A stretch of DNA of 64,000 nt, from the NCBI GenBank assembly GCA_032622095.1, contig CP136069.1, forward strand, positions 18,491,326-18,555,325. The letters are read 5' to 3'. The translations under genes and the position numbers were made by a program. Source of the DNA: Siphonodentalium dalli. Taxonomy: Eukaryota > Mollusca > Scaphopoda > Gadilida > Siphonodentaliidae. How positions within the stretch are numbered: the first letter of the stretch is position 1; each line of letters opens with the position of its first letter. A model generated the notes under the pieces. That model was not told where the DNA came from. It worked only from the letters and a program-made list of their open reading frames with translations, and did no database searches. Positions 35,199 to 47,400 of this stretch are shown piece after piece.

Positions 35199-35404
35199 TC
35201 AGCTGTATTTAAACGATTCACGTTTCCGCACTTTCTTGTCTCGAGCCGTCACAAAGTCTTTTCGAGCGGGACTAAGTCGTAGCTCAAGTATATTGTTTAT
35301 CTTCTGGACGATCTCCGTGGAAACTTCATGATCGGCCTCAAAGTCGTGATGTTTGTATTCGTGTGCAGTAGAAGTCATGTAGGTTAGTCTGAAGCAAGTT
35401 TTAC
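35199..35404 (-). CDS. MAPKAP1: SIN1 terminal coding exon (PH domain end)
   Basis: Acceptor CATTGCAG|GTAAAAC at 35405-35406; codons continue from the G of the previous exon to TGA at 35199-35201. Codes GKTCFRLTYMTST, EYKHHDFEADHEVS, EIVQKINNILELR, SPARKDF and a basic tail KKVRKRES. It aligns with the last PH-domain strand and helix of animal SIN1. No canonical polyadenylation signal is evident just downstream; a K element follows. Confidence 0.93.
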
Positions 35405-38400
35405 CTGCAATGAGATGAATCATTCAATGACCTCAAGTCACGCTTTCTATAAATAGACAGAACACAATGCACATCTCAATCGAGAATCCTTCAATGAATG
35501 AGTTGCGGATGGCGTATGGATATACAAAAAATGGACAAGTTCTGTAAAAGATTTTTTATTCTGAATGCACATTGGGTTCTGTAATTATTCAACACCCTTG
35601 CATCAAGTAATCCCAACCCTTGCATAGTTCCCATATGGCTCACTCCAAACCACTTCTGGGTAAACACACCTCGATTAACTACGCATACTACATCTGGAGA
35701 AAATACCCCTCTGTTTTCTATTACCAAATAGCTCTGTGTTGCTATAAATAACTTCTAATGCAACCCATTCAGTATGACGCCACAGTCCACACACAACTTT
35801 ACAAATGACAGATATCCAAAGATCAAACTGGATATACAGGCGATATATATGAAAGACTCCATATCACTCGAAGATCCACATACATTCACACAACTCATCC
35901 TAGACGTAACGCATGCAGACATCAAACAGATCTACACACCAAGCATCCAAGAACTGGAGAAGATCGAGCTCATCAGCAGACAATTCCTGGAGAAGATCCA
36001 CCTCAAGAGAACGAACGTACTAAAAGACATCCTCATGCTAGAGCCTGGGTCCTCCCACACACATTAAAATATATACATGTACTTTCAATAAGTAAACAGC
36101 ACAAATTAAATATCTATGATTAATACAAAACAAACAACGTGTTTTTGTGTTAAGCTTATATGTGATTGCGGCGAATGTCTTGAAATGCATAAACTAATCA
36201 TACTAACATTGACGCGTGTGAATGTGTTCTACTGATGATTCTATTGATGATTTCTTATTGATGATTATTGACATTGTATAGGACTTCACGGACTTACATC
36301 TAAGTCTCGGTGCCTCGACAAATCAGCGAGGGAAATTACAACAAAGAAGAAGAAGACTGGCTAGTTTTAGCTATGTGACAAATCTACGTTTTTATTGGGA
36401 TTCTGACAATTGCCAAATGGCTGCAATCCGCTGCATCGCTTTCCTGTTAAATGTTGTGATTGGATGACACTGACCTAATTATTATGGTGGTAATACAAGA
36501 CACGGGCATTTTCTCCAGACATAGTGCATAGCTATTCGAGTTGGGTTTACTCAGAACTGACTCCAAACTTATTCCACAGTACAGGTTTTCAACAACATTG
36601 TTAACATTTTTTACATTGTTATTTATAATGTACATTACTTTTAACATTTTTTACATTGTTATTTATAATGTACATTACTTTTGACATTGTTATTTATAAT
36701 GTACATTACTTTTGACATTGTTATTTATAATGTACATTACTTTTGACATTGTTATTTATAATGTACATTACTTTTGACATTTTTTACATTGTTATTTATA
36801 ATGTACATTACTTTTGACATTTTTTCTTCCAGCTGACAAGTTCAGAACTTTGACCCACCCGTCAGTCAGTTTCATAATACGAACACAACATTCAAGACTG
36901 CAAATAGTGTATGCAGAGGATGACTTAACAAAATTTCAAGACAATCAATTTCCACCAAAGCCTGCAAATAGTGTGTCTGTCATTTGCAGAATGAGGTCCC
37001 CAAAGGGTGAAATTTAGTGAAGCTACTCTGCACAGCAGGCTAGCATCACTAAATTCACCCTCTGTTGAGCTCATTCTATTTAGGCCTCATCTTCTGGGAA
37101 GTATCTAGGCTCAAATTAAGATTCTTTTTAGTTACTTTTTCCCTTCTGCTCAGTTTCTATATCCTCTAATTTGCAGAAGATAAATGTATAATCGAGGTGA
37201 CTAATGGGTGAACATCACCCACTTCAACTAGGGAACTTCCATCTGATTCTAGGTCTACCATAGCAGTTGAGGCTTTAGCAGAATGAGGTTCCCAGACAGT
37301 GAGTTTGGTGATGCTAGCCCACCATGCAGGATAGCCTCACTAAATTCACCCTCTGGGGACCTCATTCTGCAAATGGCAGACACACTATTTCAAGGCTTGT
37401 TTCTACCATGTCACCAGTCTCTTTGAAAAGCCGACGTATATCGGATGTATATCTCTAGAAGTGTCCATTATATTTTATTTCTACTACGACGACGCGACAT
37501 TCCCAAAATGACGTAATAAACCATTTCCAGATATGGAGTGCATTCGTGGTGTAATAAATGTTTGTGAGAATCGTAGTATTATTAAAAGCCTCTAAAAGTA
37601 TATGTATTAAAAGCCCACTTAATTTTCGAATGCCCAGATCACATTATATGCTACATATTCCATATTATATACCATTTGGAAGAGGAACAAAATATATATT
37701 TTCTACCAGAATACGGAACAGCTGTGGACTAGGAGTGTCCACCAAGTGACAGAGATTCTCAAATTCACACCAAGAATTCCCCTGTTATTTATCCCAGAAT
37801 GCTAATAATTCACAGCTAAGCGATAGAGTTATTCCCCTTCCATTGAGAATAATAGACTGGCAGTACAGACCAGATCAAATTAAGCATAGAACACATGTCG
37901 TTTAAAAACAGTTTATTCGACCACGATAACCCTAACAGATGTATATCTCCAGAAGTGTCAATTATATTTCATTTCTACAATGACACGGCATTCCCAATAT
38001 GACATAATAAACCATTTCCAAAAATGAAGTGCATTCCTGTCGAAATAAATGTTTGTGAGAATCGTAGTATTTAGAAATATTTATAAATACAACAAGATGG
38101 GAAAGAATAATCTCATGAACAACGTTGACTGATAAAAACTCAAAGATGATGTCTCCTATATTGCGATGAGTAAAATGAATTATAGATATATCGCCTGTAT
38201 TCAGTTTTCCAACAATAGTTGAGTTTGACAATGCATGGGAAAATTGTAAACACGTCATTGACCTCTGATCTGTGAAGTGATCTGTTATGCCATAAACCAA
38301 TGAAATCGCGTGTAGTCTGTGCCACTCTCCAATGAAATGGAGGGAATCCCTTCGATACAGAACCTAATTTTAACAGAGAGTTCTAGAGATGTAATTCCGA

Positions 38401-41400
38401 TACCTACCGAGCGGTGTTTAGTCACACCGCGATATAGGATTTTTGTTGGCTTTTCAAAGAGACTGCCACGTCATATCCAAGCCGGCAAATAGTGTGTCTG
38501 TCATTTGCAGAATGAGGTCCCCAGAGGGTGAATTTAGTGATGCTATCCCGCACAGCGGGCTAGCATCACCAAATTCACCCTCTGGAGACCTCATTCTGCT
38601 TAGGCCTCATCTTCTGGGAAGTATCTATTGTATCAAATTAACATTCGTTTTAGTTACTTTTTCCCTTCTGGGAAGTTTCTATATCCCCTAATTTGCAGAA
38701 GATAAAATTCAAAATCGAGGTGCCCAATGGGTGAACATCACCAACTTCAACTGTGAACTTCATTCCGATCCTAGGTCTACCATAGCAGTTGATGGCCTAA
38801 GCAGAATGAGGTCCCCAGAGGGTGAATTTAGTGATGCAAGCCCGCTTTGCGGGATAGCGTCACTAAATTTACCCTCTGGGGACCTCATTCTGTAAATGAC
38901 AGACACGCTATTTGCAGGCTTGCATATACATTTGTAGCAGACACTGACCTGAAGATTTGGCTTCTAATATATCACAGGATGCTATGCTGTCTGCATCAAA
39001 GGTAATCGGTTTCTGTCGGAATATCCTCGTTGTAGCACTCTTACTCATAATCGGGTCAATCTCAACTTTCTCTCCACTGATCCCTGGACAGGAAAAAAAT
39101 TATCGTTAATAATACAACTTATGTCAACAATTGTATGACCAAGTCACCATGCAAGACAACCCAGAAACAACTATCGAATGTAATCTGACACTGTTTATTT
39201 TGGATAGAATTATACAGGCTTTTAAATAAAATATGGAAATAATGGAACACACATGACATTAGATAATTTTGTTAGCAATATAAATCAATGCATGGAAGCC
39301 GACAAAAATAGGAAATATACTTTGAGTTAGAACTGGAGCTACGGTGAATATCAGAAGAACTCCGGAAAAATATAATAAATGCGAGGAAAGCAGCAATTCA
39401 TGCGGTTTTCAAGCCAGGAATAAGATTTGTTATTACCACTTGTATGTTAAAACAATTAACCCTTTCAGTGCCAAGTCCGATTTTTGTATCAACCCATATT
39501 TCCTTGATCATTTTTCAAATTTATTGATTATAATAATGTGATACATTGATGGAAAGAGCTCTAAGAGCTAAAATATGGTTGATACAAAAATCGGACTTGG
39601 CACTGAAAGGGTTAAGAGCAAAATGATGGAACCTGTGACTTTATAACTACGTAAATTGGCATAAATAATTAAAGAATTATTATCCTGTTAATTTGCTATT
39701 AATGCTATAATTTAGTAATACTCATTACAGTAGATATTAAATACAACTGAAATATGACAAAATATTACCTAAAGAAGATAATGCACGACTGAATGTTCTC
39801 TCCGGCGGTCATTATAAAACAGAATGCGGTCAACAACAACCACCTGTGTATGTGGAAGCGTGACAAGGATGATATAGCAAGCTGCGCAGAACACAGAGGT
39901 AACGTGATAGCGGTGCAAGATGTGATATATAGATAGAACCGCATGAGTGTCTGGATTTTGACGAAATTATCGCACAAGATTTGTTGGCGGAGCGATACCT
40001 CGAGTGCGGGACACAGTCCCGCACGAGAGATATCGCGTTCCGCCAACAAATTGAGTGCAATAATTCGTCAAAATCCAGACACTCATGTGGTTCTATTTTT
40101 ATTACATATCCCCGTATTATAGTAAGTTGACTCACAATCGTACATCTCCGGTAAATAAAATGTTAATTTAATTGAGTTTTAACATCATTTTAGGGTTAAT
40201 GCAACAATCAGACAGGGAGCCTGTCTATCCGCGAGTGACCTTGACCCATCTTTAATGATGCGCTTGAAATTAAATTCTGTGCCTCGACAAACATATTCTT
40301 GAAATGAATAATCTCATCGATTGATCGCTTATTGTTTCTTTATTGTCGTGATTGAAAAAGTTAAAATAGTAACGGCGAGAATCAGTCTAACAACACTGAA
40401 TGAAATAGTTCGGTCGACAGATTGCACTAGTGCGGTTCTGAGAATTATCACACGCCTGGAAACTTGTGCGATCATGCGAATTACGTTGATAGATATGTAA
40501 TAAAATATTATACCAAAATAACAATTATGTACACTCTCCGACAATTGTAGAGAGATGGATTTTTTATCCTATCATATACAACCTAGAACTTATAATATGC
40601 TGACATACTAAACTAGAGGTGTGACTGTTCCAATGGGATTAATGATACCCCCCATGTTTTTAAAACACTAAGATGTTTCACATGTCAGTAAACATTTAGT
40701 TAAAATACTAAAATAACAGATTCCCATTGCAGGTGCACAAATCTAACCCCTAACCCTAATCCTAAACCTATTGACCGCAGGTAGGAATAAAAGTTCGGAC
40801 AAATTTATGCATGTTGCAAATATGTTCTAAGTTGAAAAGGGGGAATAACTATACAAAAAAGTTAGACAGACACGGGTCAAGATCTTCCGACCCGTCAGCA
40901 ACCTATCCTTCATTTCTAAATTGTGTGAAAAGGCAGTGATAGACCAACTCATTCGGCACAGCGAACAACATGCACCTCTTCCAATAAACACTTCTGCTTT
41001 CCGTCAACACCATTCAACTGAAACCGCGCTGCTTAATGTCCAAAATGATATTCTCTGCAGCATGGAAACAAGAAAGGTCACTCTGCTTGTGCTACTAGAT
41101 TTGAGCGCTGCTTTCGACACCGTCCGCCATGATATTCTTCTAGATACTCTACAATCTGACTTTGGTGTTCGCGGCACTGCAGCTATCTGGTTGAAATCTT
41201 ACCTCACGAACCGATCACAGCAAATATCCATTAATGGCTCAAAGTCTACAAATTTCCCCATCGAGTGCGGAGTTCCACAAGGAAGTTGTCTTGGACCCGT
41301 GCTGTTCTTATTCTACATTTCGAAATTATTCTCAGTTGTTGAAAGTCACCTCCCCGATGTTCACGGCTATGCAGATGATACCCAAATCTACTTTTCATTT

Positions 41401-44400
41401 CGACCGACAGAGAGAGGCGAAACTAAAGCACGTCAAATTGTGGAGAACTGTATTGTGGACATTAGAGCGTGGATGATTACCAACCGACTCATGATAAATG
41501 ACGATAAGACTGAATTCATAATCATTGGTTCTCGACAACAACTTCAGAAAGTCAACATCACTTCAATTCATGTGGGAGACGCCGACATACCAACAAAGGA
41601 CACTGTTCGCAACCTGGGATCGTATTTTGACACAAACATGACAATGGATAACCATATCTCTAATATGTGTAAGAAGGCGTTCAGAGGTTTATACAAAATC
41701 CAACAAATTAGACAATACCTCGATGTAGACTCAACTAAGACATTGGTCCATGCTTTTGTCACGTCACACTTAGATTACTGTAATTCTTTACTGTATGGAC
41801 TACCGGATTACCAGTGTGATCGCCTGCAAAAAGTGCTAAATGCTGCGGCGCGAGTTGTATCATACACTCCTCGGCATGAACATATAACTCCAGTTCTCAA
41901 GCAATTACACTGGCTGCCAGTGGAGTATCGAATCATGTTCAAAATTATTTTGCTTGTATTCAAATCTCGTAATAACATGTCACCATTGTATATACAGGAT
42001 ATGATCAAAGACAGAAATGTGTGTACATATGGATTACGATCTGATAGCAGTATGCTTTTGTACATTCCTTTCAACAAACAGAAAACAGTTGGCGATAGGG
42101 CATTTTCATTTGCAGGTCCACATCTATGGAATAGCATTCCACCTCACTTGAAAATATTCACTGATTTAAATAAGTTTAAGACCGGCCTCAAAACATATCT
42201 CTTTGATGTAGCATTTAATTCCTAGATATATGTGCATGTACATGTATTATGCTGATTAGGCAATGAGCTCGATGTAATGTAAAGCGCCGTTGAATATGTA
42301 CTCATAATATTGAGCGCTATACAAATTAATTATTGTATTGTATTGTATTGTATAATTGCAGGTGCACAGGTTCCCATCATACTAAATACATGTGCCAAGT
42401 TTCAAAAACATTGACCTAAATATGTAGGAATAATAGCTCGAAAAAGGGTGATAACCTCACCAAAAAAAGTCGGACAGACGTCATAATCACATGTGCACAG
42501 GTTCCCATGGTACTAAATATAGGTGCCAAGTTTTAAAAACATTTATCTAAAAATATAGGAATATAAGCTCGGACAAAATTATACATGTTCCGAAAATTTT
42601 CTAAGTCGAAAAAGGTGGATAACTCCACCAAAAAAAGTCTGACAGACGTCATAATCGCAGGTGCACAGGTTCCCATGGTGGTTGATTTATATTGTGTTGC
42701 CACAAATCTACACCTGTTTTTATTTGATTCCATAGATTAGACCTGGTGTCACAATCTGGACTGATATATGTCAATGCATGAACACACTGCCTTGGTTGAT
42801 AAATATTATTATTGAAGAATATAAAAGGACATATAAATATTGAACATACCTAGTTGTACATCAGAATTTGACCGTATCCTGTGTACCATGCTAACGACGT
42901 ATGACTTGTATTGATGACTCGTTAAGGTATCCGCCAGGTGAGAACTCTCCTCTATCTCATTATCTGGCTCACCTCTTGTACCTGAAATTATGATCTTGTA
43001 TTAACCCTTTCATGACAGAAGCTGTGCTGGTGCAGCATTAAAGACACTGTGCCAATGCATTCTCTTATATATGCGAGTCGACCATAAGTCACCTCGCATA
43101 TATAACAGAATGCATTGGCCTAACAATTTTTTATAAATTTTTCTTACATTCTTTACCAATTTTTATCATTTTTAATCATATCTTGTATAATTTTTTCTCA
43201 CATTCTTTAACAATTTTGATAATTTTTTCTTACATTTTTTTACTTAAATTCTTTAACAATATTTATAATTTTTTTATCATTATTTCTTAAATTCTATAAC
43301 AATTTGTTATAATTTTTTTCATGTTTTCTTACATTTTTTAACAATTATATAAAATAATAAAACATTGGTTAGGCCAATGCATTCTCTCCTATTGTCGACT
43401 CGCATATATAAGAGAATCCATTAGCACAGGGTTTTCGCAAAAACATTCAGGAAGCTCCCTTCATGAAAGGGATAAGAAGTTCAGAGTACACTATTCCCAG
43501 GTAACCGACAAATCTCAGATGAAGCTATATAAAACATAAGTCCGCTTCAGCATTAACCTAATTTACGGTCTGTAAAATATTTGTTTATTTTTTTTTAGAT
43601 TTCTTTTTTTTTTGGGGTTGAATTTTTTTGGGTATGCTTAAGCATGCTATAGCGAATTTAAAAACAAACTGGATAAAACCTTAGGGGCATGTTATAACTC
43701 AAAACTATCACCAAGTATTCATAGTAATAATTTTGATGCCCATGAAAAACGTAAGATACCCTGGCACTAAACCTACAAAATAAGTCTGTTAAAGAATATA
43801 AGAAAAAATTATTAAAATTGTAAAAAATTGTAAAAAATAATAACAAATGATGAAAAATTGTTAGGCCAATGCATTCTCTTATATATGTGAGGCGACCTAT
43901 GGTCGACTCGCATATATAAGAGAATGCATTGGCACAGGGTATATGGGTTGATACAAAAATCGGACCTAGCACTGAAAGGGTTAACAGCAAGAATTCACTT
44001 ATATATGCGAGGGTCCCTATTGGAGACTCGCATATAAAAGACAATGAACTGGCACGGGATCTTGAATGCTGCACCAGCACAGCTCCCGTCAAAGGGTTAA
44101 TAAACATTGAAAAGCATGTGTTCAAAAGCAAAAGTTCAATTCCTTCAATTTTTAATTGCTTTCGTGTACAGGTTGAAGATTAATTGCTTACATGTACAGG
44201 TTGAAGATTAATTGCTTACATGTACAGGTTGAAGATTAATTGCTTACACATACACCTTGAAAATTATGGCTGACATACCAGTCAAATAAAGGTGGAGACT
44301 AAAAAATCAACATTTCATTACGAACGAAGATGGATAACTCTAGAAGGCAAAATGATAAAACATTTAAACTGTCTTTAGAAAGCCATGCTCACAGGAACTA

Positions 44401-47400
44401 CAAAATTGAGATACGAAAACGAGCTTGAGCTATAACTTACACAAGTGGATGATTAAAAAATCTGTTAACCCTTTACCCAACAAAATGGCCAAAAACGCCC
44501 AAATAAAGCTTCAACAGCCTAAAATATCTTCGGTCTGTCTCAATAACACCATACAAATATGGATATCATTGGAACCGGTTCATTGACCACATTGTGATGG
44601 TTACAGTTATACCCTGTGCCAATGTATTCTCTTATATATGCGAGTCGACCATAGGTCGCCTCGCATATATAAGAGAATGCATTGGCCTAAAAAAAATCTT
44701 TTTTACCATTTTTTCTTACATACTTTAACAATTTTATAATTTTTTCTTACATTTTTTAACAATTTTTATAATATTTTTCTACATTCTTTGACAATTTCAT
44801 CATTTTTAATGTGTTAAGCCAATGCATTCTCTTATATATGCGAGGCGACCTATGGTCGACTCGCATATATAAAAGAATGCATTGGCACAGTGCCGTTCTG
44901 TTCTGTTGGGTAACTCAATAACTCTAGAATGGGAATTTCCAAAAATAACATTGAACCAAGTCTGAAAATAATGTGGGCTAGCATCACTAAATTCACCCTC
45001 TGGGGACCTCATTCTGCTTAGGCCCTCAACTGATATGACAGACCTAGGATCAGATTGAAGATCCCCAGTTGAAGTTGGTGATGTTCACCCATTGGGCACC
45101 TCGATTATGAATTTTATCTTCTGCAAATTAGGGGATATAGAAACTTCCCAGAAGGGAAAACGTAACTAAAAACAATATTACTATTATAGATACTTCCCGG
45201 AAGAAGAGGCCTAAGCAGAATGAGGTCTCCAGAGAGTGAATTTGGTGATGCTAGCCCGCTATGTGGGCTAGCATCACTAAATTCACCCTCTGGGGACCTC
45301 ATTCTGCAAATGACAGACACGCTATTTGCAGGCTTGGATATTTTCTGCATGAATAAGTCATGAGATATTTTGTATGTTGTAATGAGCTTTTCTCTCAAAT
45401 TAACATTGTTTTAGTTACTTTTTCCCTTCTGGTAAGTTTCTATATCCCCTAATTTGCAGAAGATAAAGTGCATAATTGAGGTGACTAATGGGTGAACATC
45501 ACCAACATCAAATGGGGAAATTCAATCTGTTCCTAGGTCTCCCATATCAGTTGAGGTTCCCAGAAGGTGGATTTGGTGATGCTTAGCCCACCATGCAGGA
45601 TAGGGTCACTAAATTCACCCTCTGGGGATACCGTTCTGCAGATGAAGGACACACTATTTGCAGGCTTGGGTTAACCATGAATAAAGTTTACGAATTTAGA
45701 TATAAATCATAGAGCTGAGTAATATCATAGTTACTGTAAAATCCTTTTTTAATTCGCGGGGTCTATTATTTGTTAATTTTTCGGTTAGACCCAACCATGA
45801 AATCAACATCCAATGAAATAATTGAATCAGAGTTGGTAAAGTAAATCTCAATATACGAGAAAGAAATGAAGATTGGGCATAAAGTCTGTTTCGGGATGTC
45901 GTAAAACGGTTAACAAAAAACATGGAAGACGAGATGAAACGTAACTAATTTAACTTGTCACAGGCCTATTCAATTGTTTATATACACCGTCTGATCCCTG
46001 CTATAATAGTTTGTATAAACAATGTTCAATGAATTGGTCTCTTAACCCTAATTTACGGTCTGTAAAATGGGCCCTAAGCAATTTTTTTTTTAAATAAAAA
46101 AATTTTGTTTTAGATTTTTTTGGTTGAATTTTTTTTGGGTATGCTTAAGCATGCTATAGCGAATTTAAAAACAAACTGGATAGATAGATAGATAGATAGA
46201 TACTTTATTGCGCAATCGCTATACGGATACAGGATATGGCAAAGAAAGAAAAAAAAACCAAAAAAATATATACATAAACATGCAAATAAAATATATGACT
46301 AGAATATTTGTGCTGAGTGATTACAGTGTTATTGTCGTAATATTTCGGCTTCAATTAAATATTTACTCAGAGCTCTGCTCAGTTGTTTATCATTAGATTT
46401 GAATATTTCTTGAAGCTTTTCGCGCTCGTCTAACACATCGTAATTTGATATCACATTCTTCGCGTAACTGCTAAAGACTTGCCTAGGATTGTGGTACTTC
46501 GGGCAGTGTAATAAAAAGTGAGACTCATCTTCGATAGGTTTATCTTTAGCGGGCATATTATGACTACATTGTTTGCAAGTTCGTTCCTCTACGGGGATTG
46601 GATTAGGTTTCACATGTCTGCCTATTTCTATTTCTAGCTTGTGCGAGCTTGTAACAAGTTTCGATATTGGACGTCTTTCATTTCGAGATAACGTTGTTAA
46701 ATAAGAAGCCCTTGTTTCAAAATCTGTTTTGATTTTTCCCATAAATTCTAATTTACTATTTTCTGCACATGCACCTTTTATATCAAGGTGCCTCCATGCT
46801 TGTCGGAAATGGTCTTTTAATCGGGATTGAAATTTCTCCCCAAAAGTATCTATGTTGACTGATTTTGGTGATTCCCACACGTACCCAAATCCATATTTAT
46901 ATAAGTTATTTTTAATACACTGTAACCACTCATTATCTGCATCACAAGAAATCAATTTTAAACATTTATACACCAATCGTTTATCACACAAAGTGTTAGC
47001 TCGAAGCCAATAGACTATCATGTTCCTTAATACATTGATATAGATCGGAAATCTACCCATTTCGGCTAGTACAGCCATATTAGATGTGTTTCTAAATAAT
47101 CCCAAAATTCGTTTACAAAATTGTGTGTGGAATTTTTCGATGGGATTTTCCTTGCGACTTTCTGAATAGTCACCCCATATTTCAGATCCATAAGTCAATA
47201 TCGGTTTTACACAAGAATCAAAAAGTTTGCACGTGACATCAATGGGTGCCGAGTCGTCACATGTTCTTTGTAGTGAAAAATGAGCTCTCGATGCTCTAAT
47301 CTTTAAATCGTTTAATGCATGTGAGAAAGTGCCAGACGCCGCTAGTTTCAACCCAAGATATGTATATTGTTGTGTCGTTTCCAACGTATAAGTACCAATT

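Larger units (their letters stand above)
40607..42725 (+). mobile_element. H-family dispersed repeat, split by a CR1 insertion
   Basis: GTGACTGTTCCAATGGGATTA, ATGTTTCACATGTCAGTAAA, then after the retrotransposon ATAATTGCAGGTGCACAGG and tandem units with GATAACTCCACCAAAAAAAGTC. Matches 50560-51329. The GGGGGGTATAAT end of that copy is missing here. Confidence 0.8.

Noticed and set aside
39765-40135. Overlapping minus-strand frames of 94 and 101 codons
   Set aside because: They read through the long palindrome at 39925-40099 in different frames.
40745-40772. CCCTAACCCTAATCCTAAACC as an interstitial telomere
   Set aside because: The same stretch recurs inside the H repeat at 50695; it is part of that element.
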